Source: Candidatus Obscuribacter sp. (GTDB lineage Bacteria; Cyanobacteriota; Vampirovibrionia; Obscuribacterales; Obscuribacteraceae). From it: 64,000 nucleotides of DNA. The notes under the pieces were generated by a model. It had not been told where the DNA came from, did no database searches, and saw only the letters and a list, made by a program, of their open reading frames with translations. This document shows positions 27,796 through 36,566 of the stretch, in pieces (the first letter of the stretch is position 1; every line of letters starts with the position of its first letter). The position numbers and the translations under genes were made by a program. The DNA lies in contig JADKDV010000001.1 of the NCBI GenBank assembly GCA_016718315.1, positions 868,001 to 932,000 on the forward strand. Direction: 5' to 3'.

Positions 27796-27961
27796 CCCTG
27801 CACCAGCAAGGACTATTAAAAATACAGCTTATTGTCGCTGCTACTAATTTGTTAGACACCGCTTTGATTTAACCCGCTAAAACGATTAATGCACACCGCA
27901 TTATACCGACTATTGAGAAGCTAATGAATAAGATGAGCAGTTTGGCTGAAAAGGGGTTAAT

Positions 27962-29110
27962 TCAAGCCAGCAATATTTCTCTACAGGTTTTGTCACGCAG
28001 ACGCCAAATTGCGCCATCACTGCAGAAGTGATGGAAATTAAGGCAGGCCTGAATGATTGTGGCAGTAGCAACAAAATTGAAGCCGTAGTTTTGCAATACA
28101 TTGGGAATTGCTACATATACGACAAATCCAGCCGAAATCACCATAAACCAGTAGTAGAGACCTGCACGGCTGACAAATTCTCTTAACAGATTGCTACTGA
28201 CTTCTGCCATCCGACCTTCTTGCAGCCCCTTTTCTTTTAGGTAAAAAGCAAGGGATACAGTGAGGTACTGGCTGCCATGAAAAAATGGTGGTCCATATAA
28301 CCAGATTACCGAATGGGCAAAGCCCGTGGAGTAACCGATCAGGAGCATTGTCACCACTAGGGCAGCAGTGGGCATGGGCAAAAATTTCTTCTCCATGATC
28401 GCTTTTTTGGCAAGCACATAGATAAAAGCAATTGACATGGCACAAAACCATGCTAGCGCCAGGGTATGAATCCAATCAGGCAAGCCATAAAAGGGCAGCT
28501 TTATACCCCAGAGATCATCCGGGGAGTGATTGCGAAAACAAAGAATACGAGTAATGACAAAAGCCGAGAAGCTATGCATAAACCAGCGGTAAGTCTCGCG
28601 CTCCCAATTTTGGAAGAAATAGCCCCGTTTGTAGCAGTAGATAAGCGAGATACCAAAAGTCTGACCGACATAGTGCTGAAACACCCACATCAAGTGGAGA
28701 TAGACACAAAAGCCGGCAGCCCGCGGATACAAAAGACAGAGTGAAAAAAGAAGCAAACTCATCCAGGGCAGATAGTAGGCGTAAAGCTTGAATCTATCGC
28801 GGTTTTCTTTGGTGGAGTAAATGCGCATGTAGGTCGCTATGGTGTGCGAATCAGCAAATAGATAGGTACCGATTGTACTGGTCAAAAGCAAGCCATACGC
28901 GGCTCTGCCAGCCAGCCCGGTAGCAGAAGGATCTGGAGCTTCCCAGTGAAACCAGTAAATCTGCAAAGCGAAGACCAGCCACAGAAACCCGCCCACCACA
29001 AAAAGATAGTCAAACCAGGGATTGACTATCCATTTATTGACAGCTAGAGCCGCAGCCTGAGCTCGTGGCTCAGGTCTTGGCTGGCTGGAATCAAAGGTTG
29101 CACTGACCAT
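27962..29110 (-). CDS. His-rich polytopic membrane protein (paralogue B)
   Basis: A 382-residue protein with about eight to ten helices. The ATG follows a GAGGAC ribosome site by about five bases. It shares with paralogues A (15229-16347) and C (29142-30266) the N-P-W-F-D-Y-L-F start, D-S-H-x-x-A-T, W-V-F-Q-H-Y-V-G-Q-T-F-G, F-F-H-G-S-Q-Y-L and C-terminal F-H-H-F-x-S-D-G-A-I-W-R-L-R-D. Five or six invariant His in or near membranes suggest a metal or haem site, but no known family can be named. It follows paralogue C by 31 bases in one operon. Confidence 0.65.
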   Translation of the reverse strand: MVSATFDSSQPRPEPRAQAAALAVNKWIVNPWFDYLFVVGGFLWLVFALQIYWFHWEAPDPSATGLAGRAAYGLLLTSTIGTYLFADSHTIATYMRIYSTKENRDRFKLYAYYLPWMSLLLFSLCLLYPRAAGFCVYLHLMWVFQHYVGQTFGISLIYCYKRGYFFQNWERETYRWFMHSFSAFVITRILCFRNHSPDDLWGIKLPFYGLPDWIHTLALAWFCAMSIAFIYVLAKKAIMEKKFLPMPTAALVVTMLLIGYSTGFAHSVIWLYGPPFFHGSQYLTVSLAFYLKEKGLQEGRMAEVSSNLLREFVSRAGLYYWFMVISAGFVVYVAIPNVLQNYGFNFVATATIIQACLNFHHFCSDGAIWRLRDKTCREILLA

Positions 29111-29141
29111 TAGTTGTCCTCAAAAAAGGTAGGCTAGCCAA

Positions 29142-30266
29142 TTAAGCAAGTAAGATTTTGCGGCAACGAGGGTCCTTTAGACGCCATATCGCCGCATCGG
29201 TGATGAAGTGGTGATAGTTGACACAAGCCAGGACCAGTCCTCCCATCATGGCAAAAGGAAAACCAATCTGCATGAAGAAGTGCGGTATGCCTACATAGAA
29301 GAAGACACCAGAAAGTATCACCAGTCCCAGATATTTCATCCCGGGCGCTCCGGTAGCCACTTTGGCTATTTCCCATGTATTCATGCCTTCGGGCATGCCG
29401 CGCTCTTTGAGGTAATAGGCAAGACAAACGGCAAGATACTGACTGCCATGGAAAAATCCAGGTACATAGAGCCAGAACATTGTATTGGCTACGTCCCGGC
29501 TAAGGCCCAGGCAGCCAACTGTAAAGATAATCAAAAAGCCCTGCCAGGGCATCATCTGATTGTCTCTTAGATATTTGCGCAAGAGCACCACCACAAAGGC
29601 GATGGTCATAAAGAAGAATAAGAAACGGCAGGAATTATAGACTACGTCCGGCAAAGGTCCCCAAAAGGGAATCTCCACACCAAACCAGTTGCGAGGCGAA
29701 CGGTCTCTAAACGTGAGGAAACCAGCTGTGGTCCAACCCACCATGGAGAACATAAACCAGCGGTAGATTTCTTTTTCCATGTTGGTGAAGTAATAGCCGC
29801 GCTTATAACAATATATGAGCGATATACCAAAGGCCTGCGCCACATAATGCCAATAAACTGTAATCAGGTAGATATAGACAAAGACTCCGACGGTACCAGG
29901 CAAACTGAGACCCAAAATAAACATGGGAATTGTTGAATAGGCTAACCATGTGCGGTGAAACTTAAATCTAGCCTGGTCCTCGGGAGAGCCCCAGATGCGC
30001 AGATAAGTAGCGCTGTTGTGAGAATCAGCAAAGAGATGCTGTGACAAAAAGCCCACAGTTATAAGCCAGTATGCCGCCGGGTTGTTGAGGTCGGTCGGCA
30101 CCGTCCAGCCCAGGTACATATAGTTGACTACAAAAAATATGAGCGCGCCGCCACCACAAATAAAGAAAAAGTCGATTAGCGGAGAAATAATCCAGGGATA
30201 GGGCTTATCGCCAGAAGCACTTTTAGGTGCTTCCATCCCGCCGACTGACATGGCACTGCTGACCAC
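29142..30266 (-). CDS. His-rich polytopic membrane protein (paralogue C)
   Basis: A 374-residue membrane protein. The GTG start at 30266 is fixed by an AAAGGGGGT-like site (AAGGGGG) seven bases upstream. It is close to paralogue B in the middle of the protein (G-I-S-L-I-Y-C-Y-K-R-G-Y and the E-x-Y-R-W-F-M helix). It carries the common motifs D-S-H-N-S-A-T, Y-W-H-Y-V-A-Q-A-F-G, F-F-H-G-S-Q-Y-L and Y-H-H-F-I-T-D-A-A-I-W-R-L-K-D. It is first in the two-gene operon C-B. The 154-base upstream region has a direct repeat at 30374-30410. Function unknown; a membrane oxidoreductase or lipid-modifying enzyme is possible. Confidence 0.65.
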   Translation of the reverse strand: MVSSAMSVGGMEAPKSASGDKPYPWIISPLIDFFFICGGGALIFFVVNYMYLGWTVPTDLNNPAAYWLITVGFLSQHLFADSHNSATYLRIWGSPEDQARFKFHRTWLAYSTIPMFILGLSLPGTVGVFVYIYLITVYWHYVAQAFGISLIYCYKRGYYFTNMEKEIYRWFMFSMVGWTTAGFLTFRDRSPRNWFGVEIPFWGPLPDVVYNSCRFLFFFMTIAFVVVLLRKYLRDNQMMPWQGFLIIFTVGCLGLSRDVANTMFWLYVPGFFHGSQYLAVCLAYYLKERGMPEGMNTWEIAKVATGAPGMKYLGLVILSGVFFYVGIPHFFMQIGFPFAMMGGLVLACVNYHHFITDAAIWRLKDPRCRKILLA

Positions 30267-30373
30267 TTTAAGACCCCCTTAGCATTCCTCGGACCAAATC
30301 CATTACTTATTTTACCCTCACAAAGCTGAATATAACACCTGTTTACAAACTTGACCCTACCCCAAAAATACTT

Positions 30374-30410
30374 CACGCTCACTTCACATCAAGCACACGC
30401 TCGCTTCACA
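30374..30410. promoter_or_regulatory. Paired direct repeat, possible operator
   Basis: Two 15-base copies, CACGCTCACTTCACA at 30374-30388 and CACGCTCGCTTCACA at 30396-30410, differ at one base. Their starts are 22 bases apart, close to two helical turns. They lie just beyond the 3' end of the SDR gene ending at 30421 and about 110 bases ahead of paralogue C. The spacing suits side-by-side protein binding, but this is a pattern only. Confidence 0.3.
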
Positions 30411-30420
30411 CAAATGTGGG

Positions 30421-31401
30421 CTAGACACGCTTGAGATAATAAGAGGCAGTGCGCTCTACTGTTTTTTGGAATGGTGTCGGCTTAAAGGCCAGATCGCTCT
30501 CGGCTTTTTTGCTATTAAAAAATATCCGCTGACAACTGAGCCAGGCCTGCTGCCTTGTCAACTTTGTGGGCAGACCAAGGGCATAAAGACTCTCCGATAA
30601 AAATCCAGTAGCAATCACAAGCCAATCAGGCAGCTCAAAAAGCGGCTTATTGCAGTGATAAATATCGGCAAAAATGCTCGCAGCATCACTAAAGCTCAAG
30701 TTAGCACTAACGAGACTGTAGCGATCACCGGCACGACCCATAGTGATGGCATTGAGATGAGCTTCGACAACATCATTAATATCGCTAAATGGTATCCCGC
30801 CTGATGGCACCGCCAGCACACCACGACTCATCGACCTAAATATGGCGTGATGATGAGCATGACTATCGCCCTCACCAAATATGATACCGGGATTGAGCAT
30901 CACAACATTGAGACCTTGCTCAAAAAAGCTAGCGACAACAAGCTCGCCTTGATGTTTGGTATCGCAATAAGTCAGACCCCGACCAGAGAGGTTGTAGACA
31001 AAATCTTCATCGGCGACGCGCCCCTTAGGCTCTGGGATACCAAAAGCGGCTACTGAGCTTGTATGCACCACCCGCGCAACTTTATTTTGGAGACAAGCTT
31101 GCATTACATTTTGGACACCATCTACATTTACAGCCAGTTGCTCGGGCAGATCACTGGACCGGTAACTGACCATGCCAGCTAGATTAAAAACCACGTCAAC
31201 GTCAATAGTTGCTGCCAGTATGTCGGCAAAAGATGTGATATCGCCTGGCACTGTGGTCACTGGCAAATCGCTAAAAAGCGATCGTCCGGAGCGAGTCAGA
31301 CATCTCACTTGATGCCCATGTTGACAGAGGCGTGGCACCAGATGCTGACCAATAAAGCCACTGGCCCCTGTAACCAAAATCCTCAAAGCGGCCTCAGCCA
31401 T
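30421..31401 (-). CDS. NAD(P)-dependent epimerase/reductase, extended SDR
   Basis: A 326-residue extended short-chain dehydrogenase. It has the N-terminal cofactor loop T-G-A-S-G-F-I-G (about 11-18), a conserved N-L-A-G-M strand (about 73-77), H-T-S-S-V-A-A catalytic strand near 115, and active-site Y-x-x-x-K (Y-C-D-T-K, about 148-152). The closest known types are dihydroflavonol reductase-like or 3-beta-hydroxysteroid dehydrogenase-like proteins, acting on lipid-like alcohols or ketones. It is the last gene of the seven-gene operon and overlaps the preceding SDR by eight bases. The substrate is unknown. Confidence 0.85.
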   Translation of the reverse strand: MAEAALRILVTGASGFIGQHLVPRLCQHGHQVRCLTRSGRSLFSDLPVTTVPGDITSFADILAATIDVDVVFNLAGMVSYRSSDLPEQLAVNVDGVQNVMQACLQNKVARVVHTSSVAAFGIPEPKGRVADEDFVYNLSGRGLTYCDTKHQGELVVASFFEQGLNVVMLNPGIIFGEGDSHAHHHAIFRSMSRGVLAVPSGGIPFSDINDVVEAHLNAITMGRAGDRYSLVSANLSFSDAASIFADIYHCNKPLFELPDWLVIATGFLSESLYALGLPTKLTRQQAWLSCQRIFFNSKKAESDLAFKPTPFQKTVERTASYYLKRV

Positions 31402-32347
31402 AAGTCTTTAGTGCACTATCGAGACTGGTGGGCTCTTGCCCCAATAGCAAATCTATCTGGTTATTGCTTGTGACATTATCCATAGTGGCAAGCAAGGCTT
31501 GATCACGACTCAATGTGGGCACTTCCATTAAGCGCTCGGCGATTGACGCCACACCACTGGCCACAAAGGGCGGCACATTTAAGACTGGCTTATTAACGCC
31601 CTTGAGGGCACAAAGTTTTTGCACAATTGTTTTGAGAGAGACCTGCTCAGGACCACCCAACTCATTTACACCATGGACATTGCCGCGCACCAGGCAAGCA
31701 GTAATTGCTTTAGCTAAATCGACAACGTAGAGGGGCTGGACCAAACTCTCGCCCCCTCCCACAAGAGGCACAAAGGCTTTGGTGGTAATAATATCGAGAT
31801 AGCGTTTAATCAGTTTGCTATCTCTGGTACCACATTGACGACCAAGTATCAAAGATGGTCGCACAATTGCCAATCCATCGCCGAGTATCTCTTGAGCCGC
31901 TTCTTCAGCCAGCGCTTTGGTTTTGAGATAGTTACTGGCACTGTTTTTGTCAGCCCCAAGAGCGGTGACCATGACTGCCCGCTTAACGCCGGCAAGCTTA
32001 CACCAGCTAGCAAAACTCCGGGCATTGGCTGTATGCAGTTCGTTAAAACTCTCGCCACGCTTAGGGGCGATACTACCAATGAGATGCACAGCCAGCTCTA
32101 CACCATCAAAAAAGCTACCAGTAGGCGAGGCACCACTTTGAGGCATGGTCAACTGGCCCTTACAGATAGTGGCACCCAGTCCTGCCAAAAAATCAATATC
32201 AACTTGTCTGGCTTGCGGTCTCACCAGACAAACAACAGCAAAGCCAGCTTGCCTCAAAACCTGCACCAGGTGCTGCCCGACATAGCCAGTAGCGCCATCC
32301 ACAAGTACTTTGACCTGAGCCAGAGGTTTTGGGCTGGTACTATCCAT
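31394..32347 (-). CDS. NAD(P)-binding atypical SDR, NDUFA9-like
   Basis: A 317-residue Rossmann-fold protein with the cofactor loop D-G-A-T-G-Y-V-G (about 13-20). An atypical-SDR pattern follows: H-L-I-G-S-I strand near 90, V-M-V-T-A-L-G-A-D strand near 126, and N-Y-L-K-T-K-A-L-A-E-E helix near 139, where the Tyr-x-x-Lys is partly kept. Relatives include NDUFA9-like and NmrA-like proteins that bind NAD(P)H, sometimes without catalysis. It overlaps both neighbours by eight bases within the GH3 operon. It may be an accessory reductase of the pathway. Confidence 0.8.
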   Translation of the reverse strand: MDSTSPKPLAQVKVLVDGATGYVGQHLVQVLRQAGFAVVCLVRPQARQVDIDFLAGLGATICKGQLTMPQSGASPTGSFFDGVELAVHLIGSIAPKRGESFNELHTANARSFASWCKLAGVKRAVMVTALGADKNSASNYLKTKALAEEAAQEILGDGLAIVRPSLILGRQCGTRDSKLIKRYLDIITTKAFVPLVGGGESLVQPLYVVDLAKAITACLVRGNVHGVNELGGPEQVSLKTIVQKLCALKGVNKPVLNVPPFVASGVASIAERLMEVPTLSRDQALLATMDNVTSNNQIDLLLGQEPTSLDSALKTYG

Positions 32348-32630
32348 GACCAGCCTTTTTTTTGTTTACGCGATTAGCAAGCTTTTTAATCAATATCACT
32401 TCGCCGACTTCATTACCCTGAGCCCGGTGTCCAATATATTGCAAAACATAACCCAATATCAAAAGAGCCAGCCCCATCTGTCTATCAACACCAGAGCCCG
32501 GCACGACCATCCGATAGAGCCCATAAAAAGCAGCTGGTACGCCAGCTATATGCAAAACTGCATTTACTGGATGCTTGTGGCGAGATAAATAGTCAACGAT
32601 AAAATCCCATAAAGCACCAAGTCCCTTCAT
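32340..32630 (-). CDS. Mpo1-like (DUF962) membrane protein
   Basis: A 96-residue protein with two hydrophobic segments. It matches the Mpo1/DUF962 pattern: H-x-H-P-x-N-x-x-L-H-x-x-G-V-P (about 18-32) and L-Q-Y-I-G-H-R-x-x-x-N-E (about 63-74). Yeast Mpo1 is an iron-dependent dioxygenase that acts on 2-hydroxy fatty acids in alpha-oxidation, and the His residues are its metal ligands. The protein is shorter than the yeast enzyme and comparable to short bacterial forms. It overlaps the SDR fragment upstream by four bases and the SDR downstream by eight. It points to a long-chain lipid substrate for this operon. Confidence 0.72.
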   Translation of the reverse strand: MKGLGALWDFIVDYLSRHKHPVNAVLHIAGVPAAFYGLYRMVVPGSGVDRQMGLALLILGYVLQYIGHRAQGNEVGEVILIKKLANRVNKKKAGHG

Positions 32631-33073
32631 GAGGCACCATCCTTTTTGATAGCCTGAAGTGTGGTCACCATACTCTCCTTAAAAGGCTGGCGGCCATTAC
32701 TAGCGTCATAAGCGAGCAATCGCTCTGCTTTTTTAACACTAAAGCCCTGATTAACTGCCACAAGTCTAAAGGCTCCAGGGCTAAACTTAGCTAGTTTAGA
32801 GCGGCCCTCCTCACTCCCAGCTAAAGGGGCAATTAGCCCTATAGTATCAAAGACCGGCTTGAGCACCCAGCGCGGCACATTCTTACTAACCCGAGGCAGA
32901 TTCATACCATCGGCGATACTATCAAAAAGTTCTTTTTTAGTAACCTTTTGGCCATCGGTGATATTAAAAACCTGCCCATAAGCAGTGCTATTTAGCAAAC
33001 AGGCTCTAATTGCCAGAGTCAAATTACCAACATAGACAACATTTGTCTCGCGGCTACCGCCGTCGACCAGCAC
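32627..33073 (-). CDS. C-terminal part of a frameshifted extended SDR
   Basis: 148 residues from a GTG at 33073 match the C-terminal half of an extended SDR (V-L-V-D-G-G-S-R-E-T-N-V-V-Y-V-G-N-L substrate-domain strand, then an F-N-I-T-D-G strand). The N-terminal half lies in another frame at 33054-33692. Reading back in this frame gives A-Q-G-K-A-V-L-V-D-G-G, which continues the upstream half if two bases are restored near 33088-33092. It is unlikely to be translated alone in the sequenced strain unless the indel is an assembly error. It overlaps the Mpo1-like gene by four bases. Confidence 0.75.
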   Translation of the reverse strand: MLVDGGSRETNVVYVGNLTLAIRACLLNSTAYGQVFNITDGQKVTKKELFDSIADGMNLPRVSKNVPRWVLKPVFDTIGLIAPLAGSEEGRSKLAKFSPGAFRLVAVNQGFSVKKAERLLAYDASNGRQPFKESMVTTLQAIKKDGAS

Positions 33074-33692
33074 AGCTTTGCCTTGAGCGATTATCTATAA
33101 CTCTGGGCAACCAGCTGCGCTCACCCGGTCCATAGATAAAGCCTGGTCTGACCACAGTCCATTTGATATCATCGAGCGTTTGCCCGGTGATATAACGCTC
33201 GGCAGCCACTTTGCTATCGGCATAGGACTCACCGCACATGGTCAGCGGAGCTGATTCATCTAGATTGTACTGATCGCCTTGACCGGTTATTACAGATAAA
33301 CTGCTGACATGGATAAACTGTTTTACCCCACAGGCAGTGGCAGCGACAAAACAGTTTTTGGTGCCTTCAAAATTGATAGCAAATATCTCAGAGCGGGGCG
33401 CTAGAGGATCGACAAAACCAGCAGCATGCACCACCACGTCCAAACCTTTAAAGGCATCAGCGAGCATAAGGTTGTCGCTTATATCCGCCTCAAACCACTC
33501 CAGAGATGGGTTTTGCATAGCAAGCTCACTGGCCCACTTTACCAGCGTGAGTGGTTTACGCGCCAGAGCTCTGACGCTAAAGCCAGCTTGAGAGAGGCTC
33601 TGCACTAGATCGCGCCCGACAAGTCCTGTAGCACCAGTAACTCCGATTTTGATAGCAGTTGTCTGTGTCATATCTTTTGTTTCAGCTACCAA
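33054..33692 (-). CDS. N-terminal part of a frameshifted extended SDR
   Basis: 212 residues carry the cofactor-binding half of an extended SDR: G-V-T-G-A-T-G-L-V-G (about 17-26), the V-V-H-A-A-G-F-V strand (about 86-93), the V-S-S-L-S-V strand near 128 and the catalytic Y-A-D-S-K (about 157-161). Sense is kept to R-V-I-D-N (about 197-201). The frame then runs into an unrelated basic tail and stops. The rest of the enzyme is in the +1 frame (32627-33073). Together the halves make an enzyme of about 350 residues, a normal SDR length. It overlaps the GH3 gene by 11 bases. Confidence 0.8.
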   Translation of the reverse strand: MVAETKDMTQTTAIKIGVTGATGLVGRDLVQSLSQAGFSVRALARKPLTLVKWASELAMQNPSLEWFEADISDNLMLADAFKGLDVVVHAAGFVDPLAPRSEIFAINFEGTKNCFVAATACGVKQFIHVSSLSVITGQGDQYNLDESAPLTMCGESYADSKVAAERYITGQTLDDIKWTVVRPGFIYGPGERSWLPRVIDNRSRQSCAGRRR

Positions 33693-35370
33693 TTAGCGAG
33701 AGCCGCCCGGCAAAAACTCCCTGGCTGCTCAAAAGTGGGATTTTCACCTGAGCTTCTGGTGCCCCTTCGTGCACGCGCTGCTGTCTTAGCAAGGCATATG
33801 TACCGGGTGCAAGTAGACGCATGCATGGCATACCAAGTCGCCGACTTTCGCGCTTGTCATTGTATTCGGGATTGGCCTCCCTCAAATAACGATCAAAATA
33901 TTCGAGGAATTTTTCTTGAAAGCCAGAGCGCAGATGCTGCGCCAGTGTGCTATCCACCTCGGCATAACAGAGATAGTAAGGTGGTCTATCGAGCATTACT
34001 TCGGCAGTAAAATGCCGTATCTCAGTCAAAGCCAGAGCCTGAACAGTTTTATTAAGGGTAGAGAGAATCTGTTCTTCGGTCACCTTTTCGCCGGTGACCG
34101 AGCTTACGCCGCCACCTTTGCGCACAAAACTCAATAGAGGTGTCGACTCCAGCATGCCTTCGACTAGCATCAAATCATTGATGTTATATCGATAAAGACC
34201 AGCACTGGTGGTAAAAAAGACAAAATACTTTTGACCAACAGTCAACTCGTGAGCCATTAGATAGCGGGGATTTTTGTTGTCTATTTGATCTTCGTGGACA
34301 AACTCAAAAAAGTGCGAAGTCAGTGCCAGTGGACCGGCAGCAGAACCATCAGCAATCGGTATAGTACCGCGCCCCTCAGAAGCCATATAACCAAAATCCC
34401 TGATTGGCAAATCACCATAGAGATCTGGTAGCTGTGAAAGATAAAAGCCCATCGGTCCGCCCTTCCAGCAGGACATCACACTTGCATTAGGAAAGACATG
34501 CCGTGGCAATAACTCACCATGGCTATTAAGCAAATGCTCAAGCTCACTAGCGCGGCTGACATCAGGTCTCAAATACGGCTCAAAAGCAGCCAAAACCGAG
34601 GGTGCCACATTGGCGGCATATTTGCTCGACACAGTGCCATCATGAATATCTTTGATCAAGTCCTGGACCCTGTCTCTAAGCTGGTCAGCAAGCAACAAAA
34701 AGCTAGATGGATTGCAGCCTAAAAATGCAGTGATATTTTGCACCAGAGCAGCACGTAAAAGCAGATAATACTTGGCATCGACATCTTTTACCTTACAAAG
34801 CTCATAAGGCAAAGCAAAATATTTGCGCACTATCGGTGACTGCCGTCTGTTTAGCATGCCGGACACTGCACCAAAAGGCAAACCGCCCTCGGTCAGACCT
34901 TCTTCGTCGTTACTCGTAATAATCAAAAAGCGCCCAATTGCCGCTCTGTAAAAATCTTTAACCAGGTGATAATTATGGATCTGGAAAGCATGCGTATAGT
35001 CAGCAATATGAGCGGGAGTAATTGGCACAAACTTGGGCTTATCTGTAGTACCGCTAGTAGTGGCAAACATGACAGGATTTTCGCGCGTCAGTTGATTGCT
35101 TTCACCTTGCTTGAGTCTCTCTATATATGGCTCAAAATACTCATAGTTGCTGACTGGCACATGCTTGCGAAAGTCATCTACAGTAGCTATAAGATCAAAC
35201 TTGTGCGCTTTGCCAAAAGCGGTATCACGATTAGCATCGACAATCGTTTTAAGCTTGGCTCTCTGAGCAGCAGCCGGATCCCGCAAGGCTCGGTAAAAAC
35301 GCGATACGTGGGTCAATTGCCGATATTTTTGTCCTGCTGCAATTTCGAGCTTTTTAAACAACTTACTCAC
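33682..35370 (-). CDS. GH3 family acyl-adenylate/amide synthetase
   Basis: A 562-residue protein of the GH3 family (acyl acid-amido synthetases, of the adenylating enzyme superfamily). Visible motifs are the nucleotide loop T-T-S-G-T-T-D-K-P-K-F-V-P (about 107-119), Y-M-A-S-E-G-R-G (about 327-334), and Y-R-Y-N-I-N-D-L near 393 followed by L-L-S-F-V-R-K-G. Plant GH3 enzymes adenylate a carboxylic acid and join it to an amino acid. Bacterial members are scattered and mostly uncharacterised. The start overlaps the enolase-superfamily stop by four bases. With the neighbouring epimerase-like enzyme and SDRs, an acyl-amide or acyl-amino-acid product is plausible but unproven. Confidence 0.88.
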   Translation of the reverse strand: MSKLFKKLEIAAGQKYRQLTHVSRFYRALRDPAAAQRAKLKTIVDANRDTAFGKAHKFDLIATVDDFRKHVPVSNYEYFEPYIERLKQGESNQLTRENPVMFATTSGTTDKPKFVPITPAHIADYTHAFQIHNYHLVKDFYRAAIGRFLIITSNDEEGLTEGGLPFGAVSGMLNRRQSPIVRKYFALPYELCKVKDVDAKYYLLLRAALVQNITAFLGCNPSSFLLLADQLRDRVQDLIKDIHDGTVSSKYAANVAPSVLAAFEPYLRPDVSRASELEHLLNSHGELLPRHVFPNASVMSCWKGGPMGFYLSQLPDLYGDLPIRDFGYMASEGRGTIPIADGSAAGPLALTSHFFEFVHEDQIDNKNPRYLMAHELTVGQKYFVFFTTSAGLYRYNINDLMLVEGMLESTPLLSFVRKGGGVSSVTGEKVTEEQILSTLNKTVQALALTEIRHFTAEVMLDRPPYYLCYAEVDSTLAQHLRSGFQEKFLEYFDRYLREANPEYNDKRESRRLGMPCMRLLAPGTYALLRQQRVHEGAPEAQVKIPLLSSQGVFAGRLSLIGS

Positions 35371-36566
35371 AAGGCACCGCCTACAGTGAGACTTTGCATC
35401 AAAGAGCGTTTGAGTGTCACACCCAGCCCCCGTCCATCCCTGGCGCGCACACTAGCACAAGCCCCGAGTGGAACGGTTTCACATTCACTAGTAAGATCGC
35501 GCTTGAGCAAAAACAAATTCATCGCACCCTCAATATTGGCAAAGTGGGGCCAGGCCAGAGCAAAATGACGCTGGGCGCTGGCAAGAATACCCGACTCTCC
35601 AACCTGCGCTCCTAGATGACATTCGAGGGAAGCATTTTGTGCCATCTCCACCAGTCGCATGGCGGCAAAAATTCCGCCGACCTTGCTTATTCGTATGTTA
35701 AAAGCGCCACAGGACTTAGTTTCTATTAGTTTCTTGGCGTCGGCAAAAGTCGTTAAACTTTCGTCAGCAACTATTACTTCGGGTATTTGTCGTTTTAAAA
35801 ACGGCAGATCGCTATCACCTGGTTTAAGCGGTTGCTCCACAGAGGCTATACCATAGGGTCTCATGCGCTCCAGAGTGCGCTCAGCCTGACTGAGGTCCCA
35901 GGCACAGTTGGCATCAACCCTGATTAGTGCATGGTCTCCCATAATGGAGCGAGCAAGTTTGACTTTAACTACATCCCCATCAGGATCGCCACCGACCTTG
36001 AGTTTTACTGTGCTAAAGCCATAGAAGCGATAAAAATATAAAAGCGCAGCTAGAGTCTTTTGCTTACCAAATGGCACCACACCACCATATTTGATAAAGC
36101 GCTCACTGTCAGAGATATTATCAGTCCAGATATTGCCGCTTTTGTTGGATAGTGCGCTGATATAAGCAGGCATGGCATAAAGTGGTTTACCAAGATAGCG
36201 AGCGCAAGCATCAACTATAGCTAGCTCCAGAGCAGCAAAACTGGCTCCACCTGGCGTTAAATCCAGCCCTTCTTCAAAAAAGAGATGTTGCAAAAATAGT
36301 AAAAGCGCATCGACAGAGGCAAATTCGCGACCGACAAGTTGAGGGATGAAGCGCTCATTTAGAGCCTTTAAAACACTATTGGCGGTCTCACCAGTAACAT
36401 AGTGCCGGGGCACAGACTCGCCAAGACCGGCGACAACATGCTCGCCATCAAAGAGAGTGGCTTCGACAATAATATTGACTGAGTGATTGCGGCTGGCCAG
36501 GCTATGTCCAAAGGCAAAGCGAAAAGGCAGATTGACTGCCCGGCAGACAATTTTACTGAGTTGCAT
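35367..36566 (-). CDS. Enolase-superfamily enzyme (muconate lactonizing/epimerase subgroup)
   Basis: A 399-residue protein with an N-terminal capping domain and a (beta/alpha) barrel. Signatures are K-L-K-V-G (catalytic Lys pair), R-V-D-A-N-C-A-W (metal Asp), E-Q-P (metal Glu), V-A-D-E-S-L (metal Asp), N-I-R-I-S-K-V-G-G (second catalytic Lys) and a C-terminal G-A-Q-V-G-E-S. This arrangement fits the subgroup holding dipeptide epimerases, o-succinylbenzoate synthase and muconate cycloisomerase. The specific reaction cannot be fixed. The frame opens at a GTG (36599), but the ATG at 36566 overlaps the hydrolase stop as TGATG and is the better start. The stop overlaps GH3 by four bases. Confidence 0.85.
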   Translation of the reverse strand: MQLSKIVCRAVNLPFRFAFGHSLASRNHSVNIIVEATLFDGEHVVAGLGESVPRHYVTGETANSVLKALNERFIPQLVGREFASVDALLLFLQHLFFEEGLDLTPGGASFAALELAIVDACARYLGKPLYAMPAYISALSNKSGNIWTDNISDSERFIKYGGVVPFGKQKTLAALLYFYRFYGFSTVKLKVGGDPDGDVVKVKLARSIMGDHALIRVDANCAWDLSQAERTLERMRPYGIASVEQPLKPGDSDLPFLKRQIPEVIVADESLTTFADAKKLIETKSCGAFNIRISKVGGIFAAMRLVEMAQNASLECHLGAQVGESGILASAQRHFALAWPHFANIEGAMNLFLLKRDLTSECETVPLGACASVRARDGRGLGVTLKRSLMQSLTVGGAL

